The notes: generated by a model from the letters alone, not told the origin. DNA of 64,000 nt from Hydrogenovibrio crunogenus (GCF_004786015.1 NZ_CP032096.1:2046001-2110000); one strand, 5' to 3'. Positions 26,772 through 36,759 are shown, counted from the stretch's first letter. Made by a program: numbers and translations.

Positions 26772-27875
26772 TTACGTTCGGTCTAATAAATCTGAGTTTT
26801 TATGGGCGTAAACATCAAAGATGGTAATCGCCATGGCGGCGATGACAGGTCCGAAAAACAAACCGATCATCCCGAAGTGAATCAGTCCGGCAAAGGTGGA
26901 TAACACGGTAATCAAAGTATGATTTGCTACGGCTAACTCTTCAGAAGCGCCCCCTAAGGAAGCCGAGATTTTTTGAATCAACATCGGACGGACAACATTA
27001 TCAATAAAGAACCCGTTCACGACGGCACCAAAGAACACCACCACACTGGCGGCGACATAATCTCCCTGTGCAGCCATAACCAGAGCAAAAGGAATCCAAA
27101 TCAATGCCGCACCGACAATCGGAATAAAAGAGGTAATGGCGATCGCCATTCCGATAAACAATCCCGGCATGCCTAAAAACCAAGCCACGATGGCAAACAC
27201 AACCCCTTGCATCAATGCCACCCCCAGTACCGACAATAACAAAATGGTCGACAGATTTGAAAAGCGCGTCATGATCATGGTGTCATAGTAGTTTTCCAAC
27301 GGTGACAAAATTTTTAAATGATGAGAAATACGGTGCCCATCACGATAAAAGAAAAACAACGCAAAGACCGCTAAAAAGATAAAGGTAATGAATGAAGTGG
27401 TGCTGCCAAAAATCCCCTTCACCAGAAACATAATCGTTTCTTGTGCAAAGGCAATGAGTTTGTCGGAATTGTCTTTGACCTGTCGAATCAATTCCATTTG
27501 TGTACTTTCAGGAAAAGGAATGACTTCCACAAGGTTTTTATTCAATTCTGCCAAAGTTTCCGGCGTCTGCTGAGATAACCACTGTTCTGCCTGACTGACG
27601 ATATGCCCGACTTGCAACCCAACTTCCAGCAACAAATATGTCACCGGTGCAATCACCGTTGCAAACACAAAGACACTCATGACTGCCGAAGCATAATTTG
27701 GCGATTGCTTTACTTTGGGTAATACTTTTAAATACAAGGAGTAAGTTGCGGTGGCGAGAATCATCGCAAACAGCAATGCCTCTAAAAAAGGGGAAAACAG
27801 CCAAAGTAGCCCGACAACAGCGGTCAAGAGTAAAATAATTAAAAAACCTTCTTCATAAGGGGCATTTGAGCGCAT
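26772..27875 (-). CDS. AI-2E family transporter (PerM-like)
   Basis: 367 residues with about eight membrane segments, clustered as 10-60, 65-90, 150-175 and 210-350. The SFIPIVGAALIWIP motif and the end segment GLIHFGMIGLFFGPVIAA are typical. Family members include TqsA, and some act as Na+/H+ antiporters, so the cargo is not defined. It faces away from ppnN with a 40-base gap. Confidence 0.88.
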   Translation of the reverse strand: MRSNAPYEEGFLIILLLTAVVGLLWLFSPFLEALLFAMILATATYSLYLKVLPKVKQSPNYASAVMSVFVFATVIAPVTYLLLEVGLQVGHIVSQAEQWLSQQTPETLAELNKNLVEVIPFPESTQMELIRQVKDNSDKLIAFAQETIMFLVKGIFGSTTSFITFIFLAVFALFFFYRDGHRISHHLKILSPLENYYDTMIMTRFSNLSTILLLSVLGVALMQGVVFAIVAWFLGMPGLFIGMAIAITSFIPIVGAALIWIPFALVMAAQGDYVAASVVVFFGAVVNGFFIDNVVRPMLIQKISASLGGASEELAVANHTLITVLSTFAGLIHFGMIGLFFGPVIAAMAITIFDVYAHKNSDLLDRT

Positions 27876-27915
27876 AATATCAACCTGGACAGAAATTTAG
27901 TAACACTAATCTATC

Positions 27916-29289
27916 ATGAATAATCTCATCAAAAAAGCTTTAATTCGCCCCGCAGGCGCCCTGCAAATCCTTTCCTATAAAGAAGCACAGCAGTTGTGTG
28001 ACCAAACCGATCAAGGTCTGAATGATGTTTTCAGACAATGTAGTTTGGCTGTACTGAATACCGGCACTAAAGATGACAACGGGTTGGCTTTACTGGAAGC
28101 GCACCCTGATTTTCAAATTCGGGTGTACATCAAAGGTCGCGGGTTACAAATGGAAATTGAGAATGCGCCTGAAAACGCGTTTGTAAATGGGGTCATGATT
28201 GAAGGGTTACAAGAACATTTGACCGCTGTCATCCGGGACTTAATTTATGCTCGAAATGAGATTATGGACAGTGGTGAATTTAATCTCTCAACTTCTTTCG
28301 GCATCACGAATGCGATTTTCCACCTAGCCAGAAACGCCTCATTGATGAAACCGGATTGCGTTCCCAATATTGTGACGTGCTGGGGCGGCCACTCCATTAC
28401 GCTAGAAGAATATAAGTACACCAAACAAACCGGCTACCACCTTGGACTGCGAAAACTGGATATTTGTACCGGTTGTGGCCCCGGTGCGATGAAAGGCCCA
28501 ATGAAAGGCGCCGTACTAGGGCATGGAAAGCAACGATATACCAAAGGACGCTTTATCGGACTCACAGAACCGGGCATTATCGCGGCAGAAGCACCCAATG
28601 CGATTGTGAATGAACTCACCATTATGCCGGACATTGAAAAACGCCTAGAGGCGTTCATGCGACTAGGGCATGGCATTATCATTTTCCCGGGGGGTGCTGG
28701 CACGATGGAAGAAATTCTGTACCTACTGAGCGTTTTAATGCACCCAAAAAATGAAGATATTCCTTTACCTGTGGTACTGACTGCTCCGAAATCCGGTAAA
28801 GCTTATTTTGATGCGGTGATTGAATTCATAGAATATACACTGGGGAAAGAAGCAACTGATAAGCTGACATTATTAATCGGCCACCCGGAAGAAGCCGCTG
28901 ATTTTATTCAACACGGCATTCAAGAGGTCAAAATTCATCGTAAAGCGAACAGCGATGCGTATTACTTTAACTGGAACCTACACATTCCATTTGAACTACA
29001 ACAGCCATTTAATCCTACCCATGAAAGCGTTTCTCAACTGAGGTTGCATAAAGAGCAACCCGCCCATGAACTGGCCAGTCATTTACGCTGCGTCTTCTCA
29101 GCCATCGTGGCCGGAAACGTTAAAACGGAAGGAATTGCTCAAATTGAAAAACATGGTCCTTTTCAAATCAAAGGGGATCGTGAAATCATGAGTCGCATGG
29201 ATAAGTTATTAAAACAGTTCATTGAACAACGCCGAATGAAATTAGGAACGGATAACTACGAGCCTTGCTATAATATCATTTCTGATTAA
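27916..29289 (+). CDS. ppnN: Pyrimidine/purine nucleotide 5'-monophosphate nucleosidase
   Basis: 457 residues, the length of E. coli PpnN (YgdH). The LOG-type catalytic motif PGGAGTMEEI is present, preceded by CTGCGPGAMKGPMKGA, with conserved N- and C-terminal flanking domains. PpnN cleaves nucleoside monophosphates to base and ribose-5-phosphate and is controlled by (p)ppGpp in E. coli. Confidence 0.9.
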   Translation: MNNLIKKALIRPAGALQILSYKEAQQLCDQTDQGLNDVFRQCSLAVLNTGTKDDNGLALLEAHPDFQIRVYIKGRGLQMEIENAPENAFVNGVMIEGLQEHLTAVIRDLIYARNEIMDSGEFNLSTSFGITNAIFHLARNASLMKPDCVPNIVTCWGGHSITLEEYKYTKQTGYHLGLRKLDICTGCGPGAMKGPMKGAVLGHGKQRYTKGRFIGLTEPGIIAAEAPNAIVNELTIMPDIEKRLEAFMRLGHGIIIFPGGAGTMEEILYLLSVLMHPKNEDIPLPVVLTAPKSGKAYFDAVIEFIEYTLGKEATDKLTLLIGHPEEAADFIQHGIQEVKIHRKANSDAYYFNWNLHIPFELQQPFNPTHESVSQLRLHKEQPAHELASHLRCVFSAIVAGNVKTEGIAQIEKHGPFQIKGDREIMSRMDKLLKQFIEQRRMKLGTDNYEPCYNIISD

Positions 29290-29372
29290 TCCTAACGGAT
29301 AACTCCTTTTTTCTGTACGACTCGTACGCTTTTAAATGATTAAAAGCAACGACTGATAACCAAAGAGCAGCC

Positions 29373-30578
29373 ATGACCTTCGAAGAACTAGACCTTGATC
29401 CCAAACTCCTTACGGCGATTGAAGAGCAACATTATCACAAACCGACCCCTATCCAGGCGGAAGCGATTCCTGAAATGTTGTTGAGCAAAGATGTGCTGGC
29501 TGGCGCTGCGACCGGAACAGGAAAGACAGCCGCCTTTGTGTTACCCGCCTTACAGTTTTTATTGGATGACCCCAGACCGAGCCGTAAACCGAGAGTGCTG
29601 ATTTTAGCGCCAACACGAGAACTGGCTTTTCAAATCCATAAAGTGGTTAAACAGTTAGGCACTCACTGCCCTTTTGAGTCGAATGTTGTGACGGGCGGGT
29701 TCGCTTCAGACAAACAGCTGGAAATCTTACAATCGAATATGGACATTCTGGTGGCCACACCTGGACGATTGCTAAATATTATGAGTAAAGAGTTTATTGA
29801 CCTTTCAGACATTGAACTCCTGATTATTGATGAAGCCGATCGAATGCTAGACATGGGACAAGGCCCTGATGTTTTAGCTTTAATTGAAGCCATTCCTGGC
29901 GATTTCCAAGCGGCCTGTTTTTCTGCCACATTAGCGGGATCAGGCATCACCAAATTTGCTGAAGAAGTGCTCGACTCCCCTGAAGTCATCCAAGTCAACG
30001 CGCCGAATGAAAAATCAGAACAGATTCAGCAATTGGTTTACCTAGCAAACGATAAGGCACATAAGCAAGCCCTACTCAAAGCGATTTTGGAAGATGAAAC
30101 TTGCCAAAGCGCCATAGTGTTCTGCAACAAAAAAGACCGAGCAATTGAGTTGGCTGACTGGCTTCAAAACGAACAGATTTCCAGCACGGTCTTACATGGT
30201 GATTTTATTCAAGCCAAACGCTTGGAAAAAACTCAAAAATTCAAACAAGGAAAGGTCAAGGTTCTGGTTGCCACCGATGTCGCTGCTCGAGGTTTAGATA
30301 TTTCAAACGTGACCCATGTCATCAATTATGACATTCCGTATCGTGGAGACATCTATATTCATCGTATTGGACGCACAGGACGTGCACAACAAGTGGGAAT
30401 CGCCATCAACTTGGTGGAACGCCATGACATCACCAACTTGCAACGCATTGAATATCATTTGCAGCAATCTCTGCCTGTCAGCAAAATCAAAGGGCTTGAG
30501 CCAAGTTTCAAATTAAAAGACGCGCTCAAAAAACCCAAGAAAAAGAAGAAGAAAGCCGCCAAGAAAAAGAAAAAATAA
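29373..30578 (+). CDS. DEAD-box ATP-dependent RNA helicase, SrmB-like
   Basis: 401 residues. Q motif (PTPIQAEAIP), Walker A (AATGTGKT), DEAD box (IIDEADRMLDMG), SAT (FSATL), and the C-terminal motifs VATDVAARGLDI and HRIGRTGR are all intact. A tail of about 20 residues is almost pure lysine, fitting RNA binding as in SrmB. It probably assists ribosome assembly or RNA turnover. The exact orthologue is uncertain. Confidence 0.88.
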   Translation: MTFEELDLDPKLLTAIEEQHYHKPTPIQAEAIPEMLLSKDVLAGAATGTGKTAAFVLPALQFLLDDPRPSRKPRVLILAPTRELAFQIHKVVKQLGTHCPFESNVVTGGFASDKQLEILQSNMDILVATPGRLLNIMSKEFIDLSDIELLIIDEADRMLDMGQGPDVLALIEAIPGDFQAACFSATLAGSGITKFAEEVLDSPEVIQVNAPNEKSEQIQQLVYLANDKAHKQALLKAILEDETCQSAIVFCNKKDRAIELADWLQNEQISSTVLHGDFIQAKRLEKTQKFKQGKVKVLVATDVAARGLDISNVTHVINYDIPYRGDIYIHRIGRTGRAQQVGIAINLVERHDITNLQRIEYHLQQSLPVSKIKGLEPSFKLKDALKKPKKKKKKAAKKKKK

Positions 30579-30641
30579 CCTTTTTCACCTCCTTTTTTAT
30601 GACTCGCACATTTCTTTCACATTTGAATCCTGGATTTTTAT

Positions 30642-30666
30642 AACTAAATAGTTAAACTATATAGTT
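30642..30666. promoter_or_regulatory. Tandem palindromes, likely TetR-family operator
   Basis: Two 12-bp palindromes, AACTA-AA-TAGTT (30642-30653) and AACTATATAGTT (30655-30666), separated by one base, ending 31 bases before the tetR start. The arrangement suits binding of two TetR dimers and autoregulation. Confidence 0.65.
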
Positions 30667-30697
30667 AATTTAATTATCCTTCAGGATTCCTCCATAA

Positions 30698-31318
30698 ATG
30701 GCTCGCCAGAAACACAATACAACGGCACTAAAAATTCGTGATACAGCAACCGATATGTTCGCTGAAAAAGGCTACGATGGCACCATAATGGACGAATTAA
30801 CCATTCGATCAGGTGTTAATAAAGCCAGCATTTATTATCACTTCCAAGACAAGTCGAACCTCTATGAACAATGTTTAACACACCTATTCGGCAACGTTGC
30901 CGATGCGGTGATTGAAGCCACCGAACATGCCACGACGGATACCTTAAAACTGGAAGCGTTCGTCAAGACATTTGCAAAACTAGCACATGACACCCCCGCA
31001 ATGCCTGCAATTCTCATGCGAGAAATTGCGTCTGGTGGCCACAATATGCCTGTCACTGCTCGGCAACAAATGCAACGATTACTGTCGAATCTGAAAGCCA
31101 TTTTAAGTACGCGACCTTTTTGCCAACACATTGAATCTATCAATCCTCTGACGCCACATTTTATGATTATCGGCAGCTTGTGTTTTTATCTGACAAGCCA
31201 GCCAATGCGAGACCATATTGAAAGCACTGAAAAACTTGATCCAACATTGGATGACTTTACCCAGCAACTGATTCAGATTCTGCAATCAGGCCTGGTCAAA
31301 AAAACAAAGGAGAGCTAG
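30698..31318 (+). CDS. TetR-family repressor
   Basis: 206 residues. The N-terminal helix-turn-helix is clear (DTATDMFAEKGYDGTIMDELTIRSGVNKASIYYHF). The rest is a helical ligand domain of unknown specificity. The stop is 1 base from the ATG of the cytochrome gene, so the pair is one operon. The tandem operator upstream suggests self-control. A repeat copy at the 3' end encodes GLV. Confidence 0.92.
   Translation: MARQKHNTTALKIRDTATDMFAEKGYDGTIMDELTIRSGVNKASIYYHFQDKSNLYEQCLTHLFGNVADAVIEATEHATTDTLKLEAFVKTFAKLAHDTPAMPAILMREIASGGHNMPVTARQQMQRLLSNLKAILSTRPFCQHIESINPLTPHFMIIGSLCFYLTSQPMRDHIESTEKLDPTLDDFTQQLIQILQSGLVKKTKES
31287..31295. repeat. CAGGCCTGG copy at the end of tetR
   Basis: Nine-base core; encodes Gly-Leu-Val. 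Followed by TCAAAAAAA, so the T tail is absent on this strand. Confidence 0.75.
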
Positions 31319-31319
31319 C

Positions 31320-31790
31320 ATGACATTGACAGCATACCCGATACAATTATTCTTCAATCGCCTTACACTCGGCGTTTTATTCACCATCATCACGCTTCCC
31401 GCAATGTCTGCCGATAATCGAACCGCCATATGGTTAGACAAAGAGGAAAAGAGTTTACTCTTGAGTGAAATGCGTCAGTTCTTAGTAGCCAGCCAAAAAA
31501 TCTTGGCCGCCAGCTTAAATAACGACATGGAAACGGTCAAAATAACGGCTCGACAGGTTGGCATTCAGCAAATGAACTCCACGCCAACGAGCTTAAGAAA
31601 AAAACTGCCGAAAGGGTTTAAAACCTTAGGGCCTAAAATTCATAGAGGATTTGAAGACATTGCCTATGAAGCAGAAACTATGGGCGATTCAACCGTCATA
31701 CTGGAAAGATTGGCAACGTTACAGCAGACTTGTATCAGTTGTCACGCCACGTATCAAATCAAACTATCGACCGACCCGGCCTTACCATAA
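31320..31790 (+). CDS. Exported class II (c'-type) cytochrome
   Basis: 156 residues. A hydrophobic signal segment (about 14-30) with MSA cleavage, then a helical body and the haem-binding CISCH at about 138-142, close to the C-terminus, as in cytochromes c' and c-556. The single haem and helical body suggest a four-helix bundle in the periplasm. Cytochrome c' binds NO or acts in electron transfer; which applies cannot be told here. SD AGGAG lies 7 bases upstream, within the tetR end. Confidence 0.8.
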   Translation: MTLTAYPIQLFFNRLTLGVLFTIITLPAMSADNRTAIWLDKEEKSLLLSEMRQFLVASQKILAASLNNDMETVKITARQVGIQQMNSTPTSLRKKLPKGFKTLGPKIHRGFEDIAYEAETMGDSTVILERLATLQQTCISCHATYQIKLSTDPALP

Positions 31791-31822
31791 CCCCTGCTAG
31801 AAAAGAACTCACAGGGAATATA

Positions 31823-32602
31823 TCAATCAATAATGGCGTCAACATCATCTAAACCAGGTTCCAATGAGAGCTGGTCGAAATAATAATGCGATAATGCGAT
31901 CACTGCGAGTACGGGAGCAAAGAAACTGATAATCGGAAAAATACTCAAGGCATACAACACACCTATGGAAAACGTGGGTGGCCAATTAGTAATCGGCTTC
32001 AGTTTCTTAAACAATGGTTCCGGCAAAATGACCTGCCCCACATCCAATACGATTGCGTAATGAAAAAATAGAAAACCAATCAACCAGAACCAAACAACAT
32101 TAATCAATGGAACAAACAGCAAAGGAAACGTCACTAAAATCAGTAACAACATCAGCAACCCGAATTTAACCAACTTCCAGATCATGCCTGCCATTGATCC
32201 ATGCCCGCTGTAAGGCGTATGTGGGTAATGCTTATCGTGTACCGCTTTTACCAGAGAATCTGTCATAAACCCGGTCACAATCATGGCAAACAACAATACT
32301 AAATAACTGCCTAAAACAATCCCAAGCATGCCTGCAATCACGGCAACGGTAAACCCAAGAAACCAGAGAATCAAGCCGCCCACTAATGGAATACCACCAA
32401 TGGTGTCTTCGGCTTGTTGTTGCCAGCTGTTAAAATCTTGCACGAAAGCGCTTTGCGTTACGAAATCACTGGTCAGAATAAACCCGAACAAACCGTACCC
32501 CATCAAAGAGACGACAATCAACCCCACCACAAACGGAATGAATAGTCGAATCAAGATAGCAGGCTCTTTTAAATCGACCAGTGTTTTCCAAAGCAATGTC
32601 AT
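31823..32602 (-). CDS. EI24-domain (CysZ-like) membrane protein
   Basis: 259 residues from ATG 32602; an upstream TTG was rejected. Four or more hydrophobic segments (about 20-45, 80-120, 150-200, 215-245) and the pattern FHYAIVLDVGQ match the EI24 family. Family members include CysZ sulfate permease, but many are uncharacterised. The start overlaps the aldehyde dehydrogenase stop as TAATG, implying translational coupling. Confidence 0.75.
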   Translation of the reverse strand: MTLLWKTLVDLKEPAILIRLFIPFVVGLIVVSLMGYGLFGFILTSDFVTQSAFVQDFNSWQQQAEDTIGGIPLVGGLILWFLGFTVAVIAGMLGIVLGSYLVLLFAMIVTGFMTDSLVKAVHDKHYPHTPYSGHGSMAGMIWKLVKFGLLMLLLILVTFPLLFVPLINVVWFWLIGFLFFHYAIVLDVGQVILPEPLFKKLKPITNWPPTFSIGVLYALSIFPIISFFAPVLAVIALSHYYFDQLSLEPGLDDVDAIID

Positions 32603-33972
32603 TATTTCACCCAAATGGTTTTAATATTCGTAAACTCTCGAATCCCTTGCGCGGACAGTTCGCGGCCATAACCGGAATTTTTTACCCCACCGAAAGGCAA
32701 ACGCGGATCGGAAAAGGTAGAGCTGTTAATAAAGGTCGCGCCTGACTCCATGCCTCTCGCCATCGTTTCAGCGGTGGCAATATCATTTCCCCAGATAGAA
32801 CCGCCCAGACCAAAGTCAGTCGCATTAGCTAGTCCTAACGCATGCGCTGGCTCAGAAGCCTTCAAAACAATGGCCACAGGCCCAAAGAATTCTTCATTAT
32901 AAGCCGGCATATTACTGGTGACATTTGTCAGAATTGTTGGCGCATAATAATATCCGGGGCGGTCCAGCTGATAACCGCCCGTGATAATTTTCGCCCCCAG
33001 TTCCACAGATTTCATCACTTGCTGGTGAAGCTCATCCAATAAATCCTGACGCGCCATCGGCGCTAAAGTCGTTTCTTTATCCATCGGATCGCCGGCAACA
33101 AACTGATCTTCGATTGCCGCCTGGAACTGTGCCGTAAAATCATCTGCAATCATACTGTCGACAATAAAGCGTTTCGCGGCAATACAACTTTGCCCCGCAT
33201 TCAGAAAACGACCTTTTACGGCGCCGGCAACAGCTTGCTTAATATCGGCATTATCCAACACGATAAACGCATCCGACCCACCTAGCTCCAAAACCGTTTT
33301 TTTCAACTCTTCACCCGCAACGCTGGCGACCTTACGACCGGCCGGTTCACTTCCAGTCAAAGATACCGCTCTTACCGTAGGATGACGAATAACCGATTCT
33401 ACTTTGTCTGAACCAATCATCAAGTTTGTAAAAATACCGTCAGGATACCCAGCTTTTCGGAACACTTCCTCGATTGCCAAAGCACATTGCGGGACATTTG
33501 AAGCATGTTTCAACAAGGCGATATTTCCCGCCGTGACAGTTGGCACCGCAAAACGGAACACTTGCCAGAAAGGGTAATTCCATGGCATGACACCCAACAC
33601 CACACCCAAGGGTAAATAAGCGACATAACTACGGGAGGCATCCGATTCTACCGGCTCATCGGCCAGAAATTGCTCGGCATGTTCAGCATAGTAGTCACAC
33701 AGCAGCGCACACTTTTCAACTTCCGCCAAGGCTTCGGAATAGAGTTTTCCCATTTCAAGCGTAATCAGTTCGGCTAACAACGACTGATCATCCATCAGAA
33801 CATCACCTAGCCGTTTTAATAACGCCACTCGGTCTTCCAAAGGCGTAAGCTTTGACCAATCTGCAAATTCATACCCTGCTTGTGTCACAACATCATCCAG
33901 TGTTGCTTGATCCCAAGTATCGAATTCCGCGACGAGTTCTCCTGTCGCAGGGTTGATTGATTGCATGGCCAT
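32602..33972 (-). CDS. NAD(P)-dependent aldehyde dehydrogenase, succinate-semialdehyde type
   Basis: 456 residues from ATG 33972, which has AAGGA 7 bases upstream; a longer frame runs back to 34107 but would overlap the preceding gene. LELGGSDAF holds the general-base glutamate and NAGQSCIAAKRF the catalytic cysteine; PWNYPFWQ is typical. The closest resemblance is to YneI/Sad, which oxidises succinate semialdehyde. The physiological aldehyde is not certain. Coupled to the EI24 gene. Confidence 0.85.
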   Translation of the reverse strand: MAMQSINPATGELVAEFDTWDQATLDDVVTQAGYEFADWSKLTPLEDRVALLKRLGDVLMDDQSLLAELITLEMGKLYSEALAEVEKCALLCDYYAEHAEQFLADEPVESDASRSYVAYLPLGVVLGVMPWNYPFWQVFRFAVPTVTAGNIALLKHASNVPQCALAIEEVFRKAGYPDGIFTNLMIGSDKVESVIRHPTVRAVSLTGSEPAGRKVASVAGEELKKTVLELGGSDAFIVLDNADIKQAVAGAVKGRFLNAGQSCIAAKRFIVDSMIADDFTAQFQAAIEDQFVAGDPMDKETTLAPMARQDLLDELHQQVMKSVELGAKIITGGYQLDRPGYYYAPTILTNVTSNMPAYNEEFFGPVAIVLKASEPAHALGLANATDFGLGGSIWGNDIATAETMARGMESGATFINSSTFSDPRLPFGGVKNSGYGRELSAQGIREFTNIKTIWVK

Positions 33973-34012
33973 ATCCTTTTCCTTCTTTGTTTGGACGGTT
34001 AATTTATAAGTA

Positions 34013-35215
34013 TTAAAGATTGTCGGTTGCTTGCTGTGCCCAAGCAGATGCTGACATAAAAATGTTGGCGATATCACTGATACCGACGGTTTCATAGCAT
34101 AAATCAATACTACTGGCGTCTGTAGACTCCAGTTTTTGTAAGCATTTCAAAGCTTCACCCATCGGCCCTTTTTTATCCACAAGCGCTACTTTAATGTCAT
34201 CCGACAATGGCATTTCTTCCACAATCGATTCAATGGGAGCACGGAAAAATGCGCCTAAGCTGGAAAACAAGCCGACTAAAAAGAAGCTGTCTTTGTCACG
34301 GCTGTGGCCAGATTTCTCAGCAAGCTTTTCACAAAACTTGGCTCGAACCAAAGAGGTTGTCAGCAGCTCTTTGGGGGTATCTTCCAAATCAGACAGCAGC
34401 ATCATATTCACCCAGAATTTCAATCGTTTGAGCCCCATATACTTTAATGCGTCTGCAATGGTTTCAACTTTAATTGGAATCATCGCTGCGGGATTATTTA
34501 CTGCAACCAACAGTTTATGACTTAAAGCCACATCATGACTTAATATCTTCGAAAGTTCTTCAAAACCGGTACTGGGATCATTTATTTTTGAAACAAGCTG
34601 CAATAAAGTCAGTTTATTGCCAGACAACTTGTGCCCATTCATAACCACAGGGTTGGTGAAAAAATACCCTTGGAAGTAATCAAAGCCCATCTTTTTCAAG
34701 TAGTTGAACATTTCTTCCGTTTCAACTTTTTCAGCAATGACTTTAACCCCTTTCTCATGAAGTGATTTTAACATTGATTTCATCTTCACTTCAGAACAGG
34801 CTTCATTATCTATTTTGACAAAATCACTGATGGCCGCCAGTTTTTGACTCGATTCATCATCGGTAAAATTATCCAGCGCAATAGACGATCCTTCCTGTTT
34901 TAGCGCTTTTAAACTTTTTAAAATCTCAATATCATGCGTTACATCATTGGGGATTTCTAATACGATACGATGATTGGAGTCAAACGCAGGAAGCTTGGCA
35001 TGAGCAATCAACTCTCTGGGGAGTTGCATCAATGCGGAATGTTTGCCGACAATCGATTGAAACCCAATCTCCTCTTCGGTTTTTTGAAGAAGCTGTTCTG
35101 TGGCAGCGACGGTCGTTTGGTTCGGATTAAGTCCTTGATGAAATTCCAATTCATAGGCAAAGACTTTCATAGATTGATCTAAAATCGGCTGGCGGCCAAT
35201 AAAAACTTCTGACAT
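34013..35215 (-). CDS. Degenerate EAL plus HDOD signalling protein
   Basis: 400 residues. The start FIGRQPILDQSMKVFAYELEF matches YuxH-like EAL-HDOD proteins, where EAL is replaced (here YELEF) and other catalytic residues are lost, so phosphodiesterase activity is unlikely. HDOD covers about 200-390 (LSHDVALSHKLLVAVNNPA). It is probably a c-di-GMP-linked regulator of motility or surface behaviour. ALDH follows after 40 bases. Confidence 0.85.
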   Translation of the reverse strand: MSEVFIGRQPILDQSMKVFAYELEFHQGLNPNQTTVAATEQLLQKTEEEIGFQSIVGKHSALMQLPRELIAHAKLPAFDSNHRIVLEIPNDVTHDIEILKSLKALKQEGSSIALDNFTDDESSQKLAAISDFVKIDNEACSEVKMKSMLKSLHEKGVKVIAEKVETEEMFNYLKKMGFDYFQGYFFTNPVVMNGHKLSGNKLTLLQLVSKINDPSTGFEELSKILSHDVALSHKLLVAVNNPAAMIPIKVETIADALKYMGLKRLKFWVNMMLLSDLEDTPKELLTTSLVRAKFCEKLAEKSGHSRDKDSFFLVGLFSSLGAFFRAPIESIVEEMPLSDDIKVALVDKKGPMGEALKCLQKLESTDASSIDLCYETVGISDIANIFMSASAWAQQATDNL

Positions 35216-35383
35216 TTTTAAACCCCTAATGAGTGGCTAAACAAGAGTCTTCAATCAGCCTTTACTTATATAGAATAGGTATTTAAAGGCTTTTATCAGG
35301 CTTATAAAAACTTTACTCTGCACGTTTATTGAACGCAAGCAAAAATGACTTATTAGAAAGCAAAGTTGATTAAGATCGTTTAT

Positions 35384-35412
35384 TTAAAACCGCCAGGCCT
35401 GGTTATTTTTGA
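35384..35412 (-). terminator. Terminator of pyrC on a CCAGGCCTGG copy
   Basis: AACCAGG/CCTGG with CGGTTTT on the minus strand; exact core 35393-35402. The plus strand reads TTATTTTTGA after the core, the repeat tail. 23 bases beyond the stop at 35425. Confidence 0.6.
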
Positions 35413-35424
35413 AGGTCTATCAAA

Positions 35425-36759
35425 TTAACTGCGATCAAATGACAATCTCTGTCCCGGAGTAAACTCGGAAAACTGCCCTTGATGATATTTAATTTCTCCA
35501 TTGACAATGGTTGTCATCACGCTCGATTTAAAGGTATGCCCTTCCCACGGAGACCAGCCACACTGATACAGGTTATCTGCTTTGTTGTCGGTGTGCGGCT
35601 TATTCATGTCTACCAACACAATATCCGCCGCATAGCCTTCTCGAATATAACCACGGTCTTTAATTTCATATCGAATGGCGACATTATGCGCGGTTTTCTG
35701 CACAACAGTTTCTAAATCAAACACCCCCTGATGCACCATATCCAACAATGCCGTTAACGACTGTTGAACCTGCGGCAAACCGGCCGGAGCGGTAAAATAG
35801 GTATTTTGCTTTTCTTCCCATGTATGTGGGGCATGATCTGTTGCGATAATGTCAATTCGGCCTTCTCTTACCGCTTGACGAACCGCGTCGCGATCGGATA
35901 TTTTTTTGATCGCCGGATTACACTTGATTAAACTGCCTTTGGTTTCATAATCTTCTTCGGCAAACCATAGATGGTGCACACAGGCTTCTGCGGTAATCTT
36001 TTTACCTGCGACCGGGCCTGGTTCGAACAAAGCCATTTCTTCAGCGGTCGTCAAGTGCAATACATGTAAATCTGCCCCCGTTTTTTTCGCCAGATCCACA
36101 GCAAAAGAAGATGATTTGTAACAGGCTTCGCGGCACCGGATATCAGGATGGTATTTCATCGGGACATCCTCACCATACTTTTCACGGTAAATCGCTTCTT
36201 GCGCTTGAATCATCGGGGTATCTTCACAATGCGTGGTAATCAATGTCGGGCTATGGGTAAAAATATCGGTTAACGCTTTTTCACGATCGACCAACATATT
36301 TCCTGTGGATGCTCCCATGAATATCTTAACCCCGCACGCTTGATTAGGGTCTAACGCCTTCACTTCTTCGATATTGTCGTTAGTGGCACCCAAATAAAAT
36401 GAATAATTGGCCCAAGAGGTTTTAGAAGCCAAGTCAAACTTCGCTTCAAGATTCTCAAGCGTCGTCGTGGTTGGTTTCACATTCGGCATGTCCATAAACG
36501 AAGTGGTTCCGCCAGCAATGGCCGCTTTTGATTCTGTTGCAATACTGCCTTTGGCTGCAAAACCAGGATCTCTGAAATGCACCTGATCATCAATAAAACC
36601 AGGCAATAAATGCTGACCTTGGGCATCGATAACGGTATCGGCTGAAACGTCTAATTTCGGCGCAATTTGTTGAATCAAGCCGTCTTTGATTAAAACATCG
36701 GCTTCAAAAATTTTACCTTCATTCACAACTTTGGCTTGGGTAATTAGAATCGTTTTCAT
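35425..36759 (-). CDS. pyrC: Dihydroorotase
   Basis: 444 residues, the longer class I-like type. The metal motif DDQVHFRDPG, GVKIFMGAST region, HCED and the late ATDHAPHTWEEK are intact. It interconverts carbamoyl-aspartate and dihydroorotate in pyrimidine synthesis. pyrE lies 7 kb away. Allantoinase is the nearest alternative but the motif spacing favours dihydroorotase. Confidence 0.9.
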   Translation of the reverse strand: MKTILITQAKVVNEGKIFEADVLIKDGLIQQIAPKLDVSADTVIDAQGQHLLPGFIDDQVHFRDPGFAAKGSIATESKAAIAGGTTSFMDMPNVKPTTTTLENLEAKFDLASKTSWANYSFYLGATNDNIEEVKALDPNQACGVKIFMGASTGNMLVDREKALTDIFTHSPTLITTHCEDTPMIQAQEAIYREKYGEDVPMKYHPDIRCREACYKSSSFAVDLAKKTGADLHVLHLTTAEEMALFEPGPVAGKKITAEACVHHLWFAEEDYETKGSLIKCNPAIKKISDRDAVRQAVREGRIDIIATDHAPHTWEEKQNTYFTAPAGLPQVQQSLTALLDMVHQGVFDLETVVQKTAHNVAIRYEIKDRGYIREGYAADIVLVDMNKPHTDNKADNLYQCGWSPWEGHTFKSSVMTTIVNGEIKYHQGQFSEFTPGQRLSFDRS

